Shown: positions 48,711 through 60,209 of the stretch, one piece after another
How the letters are laid out: every line of letters starts with the position of its first letter
How positions within the stretch are numbered: the stretch's first letter is position 1
Position numbers and translations under genes: made by a program
The notes under the pieces: model-generated
Told to the model about the DNA's origin: nothing
Database searches by the model: none
What the model saw: only the letters and a program-made list of their open reading frames with translations
DNA from: Micromonospora echinospora
GTDB lineage: Bacteria > Actinomycetota > Actinomycetes > Mycobacteriales > Micromonosporaceae
Length of the DNA stretch: 64,000 nucleotides
Direction: 5' to 3'
Assembly (NCBI RefSeq): GCF_014203425.1
Contig: NZ_JACHJC010000001.1
Coordinates: 5,668,001-5,732,000 of the forward strand

Positions 48711-49925
48711 ATGAGGCTCTCGCCCCGCGCCGCGACCCGCTCCCGGACCTCGGCCGTCGTCTCGGCGGCCCTCACGGCGGCGCTGCTCTCCGCGTGCATC
48801 CCGGACAATGTGGCGCTCCCCTCGGGGACCGAGCACCTGCCCTCGTCGCAGGTGACCGCCGCGCCGGGTAGCGACTTCTGCCCGGTCGCCGTGCCGCAGA
48901 GCTGGCAGGACGCGGTCCGGGACGGTCGTCTGCCGCGGGAGCCCGGGGAACGGTGGGTGCCGCTCACCCCGGCGCCGGACGGCCGCTCCGCGTTCGCCAC
49001 GGTGCAGCGCGACGGCCTCCCGGCGCTGCTGGTCAAGCAGGAGCGCAACGGCGACCGGCGGATCGTGGCCACCATGCCGGACCTGTTCACGTTCCCGCTG
49101 CTGGGGGACTTCGACGGGCGGTGGCTGGTCTACGCGCGCACCGACCTCCGCCGGGCCGCGCCGCACGGGGGTGGTGGCGCCGAGATCTTCGCCTGGGACG
49201 CGCAGACGGGGGGTGAGCCGCGGCAGGTCACCGGCGCCGTGCAGGGTGCCCGTCCGTTCCATCTGCACGACGGGAAGCTCGCCGTGACCCGGGTCGTCGA
49301 CCAGTACCGGACCGAGCTGGCCCTGCACGACCTGGCGGCCGGAACGGCCCACCGGGTGGCCATCGGCCGGGTGAGCGCCGTCGGGTTCCGCGGCGCCGAC
49401 CTGCTCTGGCACGACTGGTCGAAGCGCCGTCTGAACACCTTCCGTCCGAGCGGGAACCTGGTTTCCCAGCACGGAGCCTTCCTCGGCCGGGTCGAAGCGC
49501 CGGACATGACGACCGACGGCCGTACCATGGCCTGGATCTCCCCGGGCGACGGTGAGGTGAACGTCTGGCGGTCGGGCTGGAACGGACCCGTCCGGGTCCT
49601 GTCGGCGGCGCTGTCCACCCCGGTACCGGCGTCCGGCGGGCCCTCTGTCCCGCCGGACGCCGTGCCCCCGGCCGGCGGCCCCGTGAGCCGGGTCGCCAGA
49701 CCCGCTGTCGTCGGCGACCTGGTGGTCTTCAAGTACAACCTGGGCTGGTACGTGGCCGACCTGCGGACCGGCTCGTACGCCCGGCTCACAGCGGACCACG
49801 CCGGGGCGGCGGTCTCGGGCCCGGCGCTGCTGATGGATTCGGACGACAGCTCCGTCCCGGCGGAACGGCACGCGTACTCACTGCTGCTCCTGGACCGGCT
49901 TCCGCCGCTGCCGGCATGCCCGTGA
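48711..49925 (+). CDS. Secreted lipoprotein with beta-propeller-like body
   Basis: A 404-residue protein with a signal peptide (SAVVSAALTAALLSAC, lipobox LLSAC with Cys at about residue 29), cleaved by LspA. The mature part has repeated strands of TolB/propeller flavour: RWVPLTPAPDGRSAFATV, GRWLVYARTD, EIFAWDAQTGGEPRQVTG, DGRTMAWISPGDGEVNVW and GWYVADLRTGSYARLTADH. No enzyme motif is seen. The last codons form one arm of a terminator shared with convergent leuS. Confidence 0.78.
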   Translation: MRLSPRAATRSRTSAVVSAALTAALLSACIPDNVALPSGTEHLPSSQVTAAPGSDFCPVAVPQSWQDAVRDGRLPREPGERWVPLTPAPDGRSAFATVQRDGLPALLVKQERNGDRRIVATMPDLFTFPLLGDFDGRWLVYARTDLRRAAPHGGGGAEIFAWDAQTGGEPRQVTGAVQGARPFHLHDGKLAVTRVVDQYRTELALHDLAAGTAHRVAIGRVSAVGFRGADLLWHDWSKRRLNTFRPSGNLVSQHGAFLGRVEAPDMTTDGRTMAWISPGDGEVNVWRSGWNGPVRVLSAALSTPVPASGGPSVPPDAVPPAGGPVSRVARPAVVGDLVVFKYNLGWYVADLRTGSYARLTADHAGAAVSGPALLMDSDDSSVPAERHAYSLLLLDRLPPLPACP

Positions 49926-49946
49926 CGTACCACGGGCATGCCGGCA
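49909..49946. terminator. Shared terminator between the lipoprotein gene and leuS
   Basis: A 16-bp perfect stem (TGCCGGCATGCCCGTG with its complement) and 6-nt loop. It covers the stop codon of the lipoprotein gene and fills the 25-bp gap to leuS, serving both strands. Confidence 0.7.
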
Positions 49947-49950
49947 CCGG

Positions 49951-52791
<2,841 letters not shown>

Positions 52792-52846
52792 GGCGTCTCC
52801 TCGGCGCGGATCAATTCGAAAAATATGGGAGGTCTGCTGCGGGCAC

Positions 52847-52872
52847 AAAAAAGCCCCTCGCGCAGGAGGGGC
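52847..52872 (-). terminator. Intrinsic terminator in the leuS leader (attenuator)
   Basis: On the minus strand GCCCCTC (52872-52866), loop CTGCGC, GAGGGGC (52859-52853), then TTTTTT (52852-52847): a textbook stem plus U-run 55 nt before leuS. It is the only T-run terminator noticed in the window. It sits downstream of the Leu-rich leader peptide. Confidence 0.85.
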
Positions 52873-52873
52873 G

Positions 52874-52908
52874 GCCGTGCTGTCGCGCGTTCAGCGCATC
52901 AACACGGC
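52874..52908 (-). promoter_or_regulatory. Competing hairpin of the leuS attenuator
   Basis: GCCGTGTTG (52908-52900) can pair with CAGCACGGC (52882-52874), with an inner GCGC stem. The 5' arm covers the last leader codons. Alternatively CGCGCGACAG (52889-52880) can pair with CTGCGCG (52865-52859) in the terminator loop, a possible antiterminator. Confidence 0.5.
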
Positions 52909-52937
52909 TCGGTAAGAAGCAGGAAGAACCCGGCCAT
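52899..52937 (-). CDS. leuS leader peptide
   Basis: A 12-codon frame reading MAGFFLLLTEPC and stop. Codons 6-8 are CTG CTT CTT; CTT is very rare in DNA this GC-rich. The ATG is 7 nt after a TACACT -10 element, so the leader mRNA would start at its initiation codon. Stalling at the Leu codons would mask the 5' arm of the following hairpin. Confidence 0.7.
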   Translation of the reverse strand: MAGFFLLLTEPC

Positions 52938-52944
52938 GCACGGC

Positions 52945-52950
52945 AGTGTA
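52945..52950 (-). promoter_or_regulatory. -10 element TACACT of the leuS leader
   Basis: TACACT on the minus strand ends 7 nt before the leader-peptide ATG (52937). No convincing -35 is visible in the GC-rich stretch upstream. Confidence 0.5.
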
Positions 52951-53186
52951 CCTCGCCCGTCGGCCGGCCGGCGCGCCCGTTCCGGGTCGGCGGCCGATCC
53001 CCCGGTCCGGCGAATATTCCGGGCGTAACCGACCGACCACCTGCGGGAGTCGGCGATAACGACAAACATGGTTAGCCTGAGAGGCCAGTGAGATTACTGC
53101 GGCAGACGAGGCTCGGCGTCGCGAACCCAACGGCGGGTCCAGGTGCTCTATACAGAGCTGCCGTCCAGGCGACGAGGAGGAGGCCC

Positions 53187-54245
53187 GTGACACAACAGAC
53201 CTGGGACGAGGTGGGCGGTCTGCTGCCGCACGACGAGTTCCGTGCCGCCAGCGAGGCCATCGTGGCCAACATCGAGCAGGTCATCGAGGGCAAGACCGCC
53301 ACCGTCCGGCTCGCCCTGGCGGTGCTGCTGGCCGAGGGCCATCTGCTCATCGAGGACGTGCCCGGCGTCGGCAAGACCAAGCTCGCCAAGGCGATGGCGC
53401 GTTCCATCGACTGCTCGGTCCGGCGGATCCAGTTCACCCCCGATCTGCTTCCCAGCGACGTCACCGGCGTCAGCGTCTACAACCAGGAGACGCACGACTT
53501 CGAGTTCCGCCCCGGCGCGGTCTTCGCCAACCTGGTGGTCGGCGACGAGATCAACCGGGCCTCGCCGAAGACCCAGTCGGCGCTGCTGGAGTGCATGGAG
53601 GAGCGGCAGGTCACCGTCGACGGCGTCACCTACCAGCTGCAGACGCCGTTCATGGTGATCGCGACGCAGAACCCCATCGAGATGGAGGGGACGTACCCGC
53701 TCCCCGAGGCGCAGCGGGACCGGTTCACCGCCCGCATCGCGATGGGCTACCCCGACCCGCGGGCGGAGCTGGCCATGCTCGACGGGCACGGGGCCACCGA
53801 CCCGCTGTCGGCGCTGCGCCCGGTCTCCGACGCGGCCACCGTCCGCCGGCTGATCGGCCACGTCCGGCAGGTGCACGTCGCCGAGGCGGTCAAGCAGTAC
53901 GCGATCGACCTGGTCACCGCCACCCGGGAGGCGCCGGACCTGCGCCTGGGGGCGTCCCCGCGGGCCACGCTCCAGCTGCTGCGCACCGCCCGCGCGGTGG
54001 CCGCCCTGGAGGGTCGCGACTACGTGCTGCCGGACGACCTCCAGGTCCTCGCGGTGCCGGTGCTGGCGCACCGGATCATCCCGACCGCCGACGCCCAGCT
54101 GGCCCGGCGCACCACCGACGCGATCGTCGCCGAGCTGGTGCACCGCCTGCCGCTGCCGCACGACCGGCAGCGCTCGCCGTACGACACCCGGCCCGGCAGC
54201 GGCAACGGCAACGGCCGCGGGCCGTACGAGCCGCGGAGGCCGTGA
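53187..54245 (+). CDS. MoxR family AAA+ ATPase
   Basis: A 352-residue AAA+ protein. Walker A EDVPGVGKTKLAKAMA (about residue 55), Walker B LVVGDEINRASPKTQSALLE (about 115-134), sensor VIATQNPIEMEGTYPLPEAQ, and the C-terminal lid with [16 protein letters not shown]. MoxR ATPases act as chaperones or regulators for partners encoded next to them. GTG 53187 with GAGGAGGAGG upstream is chosen over the longer frame from 53088. It is first in an operon with DUF58 and transglutaminase genes. Confidence 0.93.
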   Translation: MTQQTWDEVGGLLPHDEFRAASEAIVANIEQVIEGKTATVRLALAVLLAEGHLLIEDVPGVGKTKLAKAMARSIDCSVRRIQFTPDLLPSDVTGVSVYNQETHDFEFRPGAVFANLVVGDEINRASPKTQSALLECMEERQVTVDGVTYQLQTPFMVIATQNPIEMEGTYPLPEAQRDRFTARIAMGYPDPRAELAMLDGHGATDPLSALRPVSDAATVRRLIGHVRQVHVAEAVKQYAIDLVTATREAPDLRLGASPRATLQLLRTARAVAALEGRDYVLPDDLQVLAVPVLAHRIIPTADAQLARRTTDAIVAELVHRLPLPHDRQRSPYDTRPGSGNGNGRGPYEPRRP

Positions 54246-54246
54246 C

Positions 54247-55545
54247 GTGCGTGACGGCCTGCGTGGGCTGACCACCCGCGGCCGCTCCTTCCTGGCGGCC
54301 GCGGTGGCCGCCGCGATCTCCGCCGGCATCCTGGGCGAGAAGGACCTGCTCCGGGTGGCCGTCCTGCTCGCCGTGCTGCCGCTGCTGGCCGCCGCGTACG
54401 TCGGGCGCAGCCGGTACAAGCTGGCCTGCAACCGGTCGCTGGAGCCGCACCGGGTGCCGGTCGGGGCCAGCTCCCGGGTGGTGCTGCGGCTGCAGAACCT
54501 GTCCCGGCTGCCCACCGGCACGCTGCTGCTGGAGGACCGCCTGCCGTACGCGCTGGGCAGCCGCCCCCGGGTGGTGCTGGAGCGGCTCGGCGCGCACCAG
54601 GCCAGCTCCGTGGCGTACACCGTCCGGGCGGACGTGCGCGGCCGGTACGAGGTGGGCCCGCTGGTGATCCGGCTGACCGACCCGTTCGGGCTGTGCGAGC
54701 TGACCCGCTCGTTCCCCAGCACCGACCACCTCACGGTGATTCCGCAGGTCACCCCGTTGCCGGCGGTGCGGCTACCAGGTGAGTACGCCGGCAGCGGCGA
54801 CAGCCGGGCCCGCTCGGTGGCGGTGCACGGCGAGGACGACGCCGCCACCCGGGAGTACCGGATGGGCGACGACCTGCGCCGCGTGCACTGGAAGTCCACC
54901 GCCCGCACCGGCGAGCTGATGGTGCGCCGCGAGGAGCAGCCGTGGGAGAGCCGCGCCACGGTGGTGCTGGACACCCGGGCCGGCGGGCACCGGGGCGAGG
55001 GGCCGACGGCGAGCTTCGAGTGGGCGGTCTCGGCGGCCGCCAGCATCGCCGTGCACCTGCGCCAGGCCGGCTACAAGCTGCGCCTGGTCACCGGCAACGG
55101 CGCCGACGTCGCGGCGACCGAGGCCGGCGGCGAGGGCCTGCTCCTGGACCAGCTCGCCGACGTGCACCTGGACCGGCGCGGCGAGATCACCACCCTGGTG
55201 CAGCAGGTCCGGCAGCGGGCCGACGGCGGCCTGATCATCGCGTTGCTCGGCACGCTCGGCGCCGCCGAGGCGGAGCTGCTGGCCGGGTTGCGCGGCAACG
55301 GCGCGACCTGCGTGGCGTTCCTGCTCGACAGCAACACCTGGCTGAACCTGCCGCCGAAGGCCCGCACCGAGGCGGAACGGGCGCACGGCGCCGCCGCGCT
55401 CGCGCTGCTGCAGAGCAGCTGGCGGGTCATCGGGGTGGAGCACGGCAGCCGTCTGCCGGCGCTGTGGCCGCAGGCCGGGCGCGGATCGCAGGGATTCGCG
55501 CTGCGGGCGGCCCTGGCCGAGACGGTCGCCGGAGGCATGCGATGA
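54247..55545 (+). CDS. DUF58 domain protein
   Basis: A 432-residue protein with two N-terminal membrane segments (about residues 14-30 and 36-53), an extracytoplasmic-like beta region and the DUF58 core, YRMGDDLRRVHWKSTARTGELM (about 202-223), next to a von Willebrand-like region with ATVVLDTRAGGH. It is the usual partner of MoxR. It begins 1 nt after moxR ends. Confidence 0.9.
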   Translation: MRDGLRGLTTRGRSFLAAAVAAAISAGILGEKDLLRVAVLLAVLPLLAAAYVGRSRYKLACNRSLEPHRVPVGASSRVVLRLQNLSRLPTGTLLLEDRLPYALGSRPRVVLERLGAHQASSVAYTVRADVRGRYEVGPLVIRLTDPFGLCELTRSFPSTDHLTVIPQVTPLPAVRLPGEYAGSGDSRARSVAVHGEDDAATREYRMGDDLRRVHWKSTARTGELMVRREEQPWESRATVVLDTRAGGHRGEGPTASFEWAVSAAASIAVHLRQAGYKLRLVTGNGADVAATEAGGEGLLLDQLADVHLDRRGEITTLVQQVRQRADGGLIIALLGTLGAAEAELLAGLRGNGATCVAFLLDSNTWLNLPPKARTEAERAHGAAALALLQSSWRVIGVEHGSRLPALWPQAGRGSQGFALRAALAETVAGGMR

Positions 55546-55561
55546 CCGGAAGGAAGCTCCC

Positions 55562-58030
55562 GTGACCCCCCATCGCAACATCGGGTTCGTCGCCGCGGCG
55601 GCGACCCTGCTGGCGGCGGCCCCGCTGTCGGCGATCTTCGAACGCTGGACGTGGCTGATCCAGGCCACCATCGTGGTCGCCGTGGTGGCCGGCTCGGCCG
55701 CGTTGAGCCGGCTGGCCCGGGCACCGCTGTGGGGCCAGGTGCTGGCGATGCTGGCCGGCCTGACCCTGGGCCTGACGTGGATCTTCCCGGGCGGCACCGA
55801 GCTGCTCGCGTTCATCCCGACCCCGGGCACGTTCGCCCACTTCGGCGAGCTGATGCAGACGTCGCTGGAGGACATGCGCTCGTACGGCGTGAAGGTGCCC
55901 GACGTCGACTCGCTGCTGTTCCTCGCGGTGCTCGGCATCGGCGCGGTCGCCGTGGTGGTGGACGTCCTCTCGGTCGGGCTGCGCCGGCCGGCGCTGGCCG
56001 GCCTGCCGATGCTCGCCATCTACTCGGTGCCGGTGGCGGTCTACCTGGACAGCGTCCCCGCCACCCCGTTCGTGGTGGGCGCCGCCGGCTACCTGTGGCT
56101 GCTGGTCACCGACAACGTCGACCGGGTACGCCGGTTCGGCCGCCGGTTCACCGGCGAGGGACGCGACGTCGACGTCTGGGAGGCGTCGCCGCTGGCCGCG
56201 GCGGGCCGCCGGCTGGCAGTGGTCGGCGTGGCGGTGGCGGTGGCGCTGCCACTGGCCGTGCCCGGGATGACCGGTGGGCTGATGAACAACGTCGGAGCCG
56301 GGCCCGGTGAGGGCAACGGCCGGCCCGGCCAGGGTGGCAGCCCGGGCCGGATCGACCTGTTCGCGGCGCTCAGCGGCCAGCTCAACCAGAGCCAGGAAAC
56401 CGAGCTGGTCAAGGTCAGCACCAGCGAGCCGAGCCCGTTCTACCTGCGCCTGGGCGTGGTCGACGACCTGCGGCCGAGCGGCTTCCAGGCGCGCGTGCCG
56501 ACCGGGCGGCCGGTCACCCGCGGCCTGCCCGACCCGAGCGAGCGCGCCCCGCGTGGCGTCGAGCGGCAGCGCTACCGGGCCACCGTCGAGGTGTCGAAGA
56601 ACCTGAACATGCCGCTGCTGCCGGTCTACGCCGAGCCGGTGAAGGCGGACGACCTCAACGGCAACTGGCTGTACGACTCGAGCCAGCAGATCGTCTTCTC
56701 CAACCGGGAGAACGCCCGCGGCAAGAACTACTCGTTCGAGTACGTGCGCTCGACGTTCAGCCCGGCGGCGCTGCGCGCCGCCCCGTCCCTGCCCTCGGAC
56801 AGCCAGGTGAAGCGGCAGCTGACCGACCGGCCGTCGGTCCCGGCCGTCGAGGAGCTCGTCGACGAGCTGGTGAAGGGCAAGTCGAACGACTACGACAAGG
56901 TCCGCGCGATCTACGAGTACTTCTCGGTGGAGAACGGCTTCACCTACTCGCTGTCCACCCGCGACGGCAGCAGCGGGGAGGACATCACCGACTTCCTCGC
57001 CACCAAGGTCGGCTACTGCCAGCAGTACGCGGCGGCGATGGCCTGGCTGGTCCGGGCCGCCGGTATTCCGGCCCGGGTCGCCGTCGGCTTCACCAACGGC
57101 AGCAAGGCCGACAGCGGCACGTACGTGCTGACCAACCGCAACCTGCACGCGTGGACCGAGGTCAACTTCGGCAACGGAATCGGCTGGGTGCCGTTCGACG
57201 CCACCCCGGCGGCGAGCGTGCAGGGCTCGGTCCGCTCCGCCTGGGCGCCGGACACCGACGCCCCCGAGGAGGTCGCCCCGTCGCCCGGCAGCACCGTCGC
57301 TCCCGGCGCGGCCGACCCGTCGGCCGGCCCGAACGAGGCGGACCGGCTCGACAAGGACACCGACCAGGGTCTGGCCCTGGGTGGGAGTGACCCGGCCGAG
57401 CAGAACCGGGTGTGGCCGTGGTGGCTGGCGGCGGCGCTGGCGCTGCTGGCGCTGTTCGCCGTACCGGGCCTGCGCCGCTCCACCCTGCGCCGCCGCCGGC
57501 GCGTCCGGGTCCGGGCGCCCTCGGCGACCGCGCTCGCGGTGCCGGGTCAGCGGGGCGAGACACGGGAGGTCGTCGTCGGCGTGGACGCGGAGTCCGCCCG
57601 CGCCGACGCGCACGCCGCCTGGGACGAGCTGCTCGACACGCTCGTCGACTTCCACGTCCGGGTGGACCGCACGGAAACCCCCCGCGCGACCGCCGAGCGG
57701 CTGGCCCGGGAGGCGCTCGCCGAGAACGGCGACGCCGCGACCGGGGTACGGCTGCTGGGCCGGGCCGAGGAGCGGGCCCGGTACGCGCGGGATCCGCTTG
57801 CCGGCGCGGAGTTGCAGCCGGCGCTGCGGACGGTCCGGGGCGCGCTCGCGGCCGGGGCGGACCGCCGCACCCGCCTCCTGGCTGCGCTGCTGCCCCCGTC
57901 GGTGCTGCAGCGCTGGCGCACCGCCCTGGCCGAGCAGTCGGAGCGGGTCGTCACCGCGAGCGGGCAGGCCCGGACGCAGATGCTGCGCTGGAGCCCACGC
58001 CGCCTGTTGGCGGGTCGCACGGCCCGCTGA
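55562..58030 (+). CDS. Transglutaminase-domain membrane protein (TgpA-like)
   Basis: An 822-residue protein. About six N-terminal membrane helices (residues 1-250) are followed by an extracellular transglutaminase domain with Cys in TKVGYCQQYAAAMAWLVRAA (about 485), His in NRNLHAWTEVNFG (about 527) and Asp in GWVPFDATP (about 543). Then come a Pro/Ser linker, another membrane helix (WPWWLAAALALLALFAVPGL) and a cytoplasmic DUF4129-like tail. The MoxR-DUF58-TgpA trio is conserved in bacteria and probably handles envelope protein or peptide processing. GGAAGG precedes the GTG. Confidence 0.92.
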   Translation: MTPHRNIGFVAAAATLLAAAPLSAIFERWTWLIQATIVVAVVAGSAALSRLARAPLWGQVLAMLAGLTLGLTWIFPGGTELLAFIPTPGTFAHFGELMQTSLEDMRSYGVKVPDVDSLLFLAVLGIGAVAVVVDVLSVGLRRPALAGLPMLAIYSVPVAVYLDSVPATPFVVGAAGYLWLLVTDNVDRVRRFGRRFTGEGRDVDVWEASPLAAAGRRLAVVGVAVAVALPLAVPGMTGGLMNNVGAGPGEGNGRPGQGGSPGRIDLFAALSGQLNQSQETELVKVSTSEPSPFYLRLGVVDDLRPSGFQARVPTGRPVTRGLPDPSERAPRGVERQRYRATVEVSKNLNMPLLPVYAEPVKADDLNGNWLYDSSQQIVFSNRENARGKNYSFEYVRSTFSPAALRAAPSLPSDSQVKRQLTDRPSVPAVEELVDELVKGKSNDYDKVRAIYEYFSVENGFTYSLSTRDGSSGEDITDFLATKVGYCQQYAAAMAWLVRAAGIPARVAVGFTNGSKADSGTYVLTNRNLHAWTEVNFGNGIGWVPFDATPAASVQGSVRSAWAPDTDAPEEVAPSPGSTVAPGAADPSAGPNEADRLDKDTDQGLALGGSDPAEQNRVWPWWLAAALALLALFAVPGLRRSTLRRRRRVRVRAPSATALAVPGQRGETREVVVGVDAESARADAHAAWDELLDTLVDFHVRVDRTETPRATAERLAREALAENGDAATGVRLLGRAEERARYARDPLAGAELQPALRTVRGALAAGADRRTRLLAALLPPSVLQRWRTALAEQSERVVTASGQARTQMLRWSPRRLLAGRTAR

Positions 58031-58102
58031 CCGTTCCGCCCGCCGGCGCTCCCCCGCCGGCGGGCGGCCCTCTCCTCCTCCCTCCCCACCGCCCGCCCCC
58101 GT

Positions 58103-58159
58103 TGATCAAGGAGTTTGTGTCTCCGCGAGGCCGAATTCCACCCGCAAACCCCTTGATCA
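58103..58159. repeat. Inverted repeat with TGATCAAGG arms (REP-like)
   Basis: TGATCAAGGAGTTTG (58103-58117) and its inverted copy (58145-58159, one mismatch) flank a 27-nt GC-rich loop containing GAATTC. It lies 72 bp after the transglutaminase gene. It may terminate that operon and resembles dispersed palindromes of Micromonosporaceae. Confidence 0.75.
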
Positions 58160-58205
58160 CCGACTGCTCGGCCCGCCGGGAGGGCGTGGAGCGCCAAGCG
58201 CTTTG

Positions 58206-58237
58206 AGATCTTGGTAGGAAACGGCCCCTATGGGGGC
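58206..58237. repeat. Left part of the IS-split palindrome, ending in the 14-bp target duplication
   Basis: Arm AGATCTTGGTAGGAAA (58206-58221) pairs with the arm right of the IS at 59576-59591 (one mismatch). The duplicated target is GCCCCTATGGGGGC (58224-58237). Confidence 0.9.
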
Positions 58238-59559
58238 TGTCATGTCCCGGGACATGTGTCAACGGGAAGTCCCGATAGATGTGTCAGGGGTTGTGGGTCA
58301 TGGGGGTGGGGGTGAGGGGGATGTAGTTCTTGTCGGGGTTGAGGTGGAGGTAGCCGATGGGTTGGCCGTCGGGGTGGTAGATGGTGACGTGGTTGTTGTC
58401 GCGGATGGCGGTGACGGTGGTGCCGGCGTGGGTGGTGCCGACGCTGGTGCGGTGTCCGGCGACGGCGATGGCGCCGTTGCTGGCCACGGGGCAGTGGTGC
58501 AGGGTGGCGTCGGTTTGCAGGGGTGTGCTGGTGGGTCCGCCGAGGGTGGGTGCGTGGGTCCAGGCGTGGGCGGGTGTGGTGCGGCGGGGTAGGGCGCTGT
58601 GGCGGCGTTGGGTGTTGTAGTAGCGGCGGTAGGTGTCCAGGAGTGCTTGCAGGGCGGTGAGGGTCTGCGGTGGGGGTTGGGTGCTCAGCCATTTCTTGAG
58701 GGTTTGGTGGTGGCGTTCGACCTTGCCGCAGGTTTGTGGGTGGTAGGGGCTGGAGTTGATCGGGCGGGCGCCGTGGTCGATCAGGGTCTGCACGAAGGTG
58801 GAGATTGATCCGGGTCGGGTCCGGCGGCTGGTGAACGCGATGCCGTTGTCGCTGAGCACGATGGCCGGCACGCCGTAGGCGGTGAACGCCTGTCTGATCG
58901 CGGTGATCGCGGCTCGGGCGGTCTCCGCGGCGGCGGCGTGGCAGGCGACCAGGGTGCGGGTGCAGTCGTCCAGGACGTCGAAGACGACGACAGTGCGGCC
59001 GTCGGCGAGTTTCACTTCGGTGGCGTCGATCTGATAGCAGTCGCGGGGCCGGGCATAGCTGAAACGCCGCCACGAACTACGCGGTCGTTTAGCCGGAGTA
59101 GCCACGAGCAGGTCATGTCGGGCCAGCACCCGGTTGACCGTCGAGCGTGACGGCACCGACCAGGACGCGTCGGTGCGCCGGCGCACATCGTCCAACGCGT
59201 CTCGGATGAAGTCCGCCCCGTTGTCCGGGCCGAGTTCAGCGCGCAGTTTGCAGATCCACGCGTCCACCTCCGGCGGCGTGACCCGCGGACTGCTACGCGG
59301 ACGCCGGGATCGTTCCTGCCACTGACCCTCGGCCCGGATACGTGCGCGGTGCCGGTACACCGTGCGCACCGACACCCCGTGCTCACGCGCGAACTCGGCC
59401 GCGTTCACCCGAACCCCCGCCGCCAGCTGCGCGTCCAGCAGGTTCATCACATGCCGCCGAGAAGCCATGCCCGGCAGCACATACCACCCGACCCAAGATC
59501 CCTACCACGTGACACATGTATCGGGACTTCAACGCTGACAGATGTCATGGGACTGAACA
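58238..59559 (-). mobile_element. IS481-family insertion sequence, complete
   Basis: 1,322 bp bounded by imperfect inverted repeats of about 50 bp: left end TGTCATGTCCCGGGACATG, right end (complement) TGTTCAGTCCCATGACATC, both ending inward in ATGTGTCA. It is flanked by an exact 14-bp direct repeat (58224-58237 and 59560-59573). It encodes one full-length DDE transposase. Intact ends, repeats and frame suggest recent insertion. Confidence 0.92.
58284..59468 (-). CDS. IS481-family DDE transposase
   Basis: A 394-residue transposase. N-terminal helix-turn-helix (AAEFAREHGVSVRTVYRHRA), then an rve-type catalytic core: Asp in YQIDATEVKL (about residue 149), Asp in VLSDNGIAFTS (about 208), Glu in TCGKVERHHQTLKKWL (about 249). 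A C-terminal beta domain follows (HVTIYHPDGQPIGYLHL). No frameshift, so single-ORF IS481 style. ATG 59468 is used; a GTG at 59480 and an ATG at 59447 are alternatives. Confidence 0.92.
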   Translation of the reverse strand: MASRRHVMNLLDAQLAAGVRVNAAEFAREHGVSVRTVYRHRARIRAEGQWQERSRRPRSSPRVTPPEVDAWICKLRAELGPDNGADFIRDALDDVRRRTDASWSVPSRSTVNRVLARHDLLVATPAKRPRSSWRRFSYARPRDCYQIDATEVKLADGRTVVVFDVLDDCTRTLVACHAAAAETARAAITAIRQAFTAYGVPAIVLSDNGIAFTSRRTRPGSISTFVQTLIDHGARPINSSPYHPQTCGKVERHHQTLKKWLSTQPPPQTLTALQALLDTYRRYYNTQRRHSALPRRTTPAHAWTHAPTLGGPTSTPLQTDATLHHCPVASNGAIAVAGHRTSVGTTHAGTTVTAIRDNNHVTIYHPDGQPIGYLHLNPDKNYIPLTPTPMTHNP

Positions 59560-59591
59560 GCCCCTATGGGGGCACTTTCTTACCAAGATCT
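59560..59591. repeat. Right target duplication and right palindrome arm
   Basis: GCCCCTATGGGGGC (59560-59573) is identical to the left copy. TTTCTTACCAAGATCT (59576-59591) is the second arm of the interrupted palindrome. Confidence 0.9.
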
Positions 59592-60209
59592 TCGTGGTTC
59601 CCGCGCTTCGGAAGATCCGTCTCAAACCCGTGGACCATGAGGAGACGGCAGGGGTCGACTGGGCGAAGCCTGGACCGTGGAGGCCGACTGCGGCACCAGG
59701 CCGGTCACCCGGCACTCCGGAACAGGCAACGGGTCGCGCGGATCACGGGAAGGGTCGAGCTGACCAGGGCGGCATCGTCGCGGGCGCTGACAGCTGACTC
59801 CGAAACCGCGGCGGTACGGGTGCCGAGCCGGCGCGGAGGGCGAACATCGGGCTGCCTGAGCCGTCGCGGGGCGAGGCGAGGCGAGGCGAGGCGGGGCGGG
59901 GCGCGGAGATGATGGTCGGCTGACGAAGCGCCGGTCGCGGGGCCAGTGGCGGCATCAGCGCTTCGAAATGGTCGCCCGTGTGCGGAGGGGGCGGGACTCA
60001 CGCCGCGGCGAGGAAGCCGAGGGCCACCGCCACACCGGTCGGCGCCAACGACATCAGCGGGCACGGCGAGATCAACACCGGCCGGCGCCGTCAGCGGGCA
60101 CGGCGGGGCCAACCGGGACGGCGACATCAGTCGGCCGTGAGCGGGCACGACGAAGCGAGCGCCGACGGGCGTCGCCGCGACATCCGCCCCGGTCAGGGGC
60201 GGAGCGCGG
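59592..60209. other. Repeat-rich stretch without a convincing gene
   Basis: About 620 bp between the IS and DUF3040. Open frames here have no recognisable domain and low-complexity Arg/Ala composition. Contents: a GCGAG microsatellite (59871-59900) and three loose copies of AGCGGGCACGGCG (60056, 60093, 60140). It could be a decayed gene; nothing supports naming one. Confidence 0.5.
59871..59900. repeat. GCGAG/GCGGG pentanucleotide microsatellite
   Basis: Four GCGAG units followed by two GCGGG units, preceded by GGGG. The G-rich strand could form a quadruplex-like structure. Confidence 0.8.

Noticed and set aside
52792..52950. T-box riboswitch upstream of leuS
   Set aside because: No T-box consensus or stem I-like structure was seen; a short leader peptide with Leu codons explains the terminator better.
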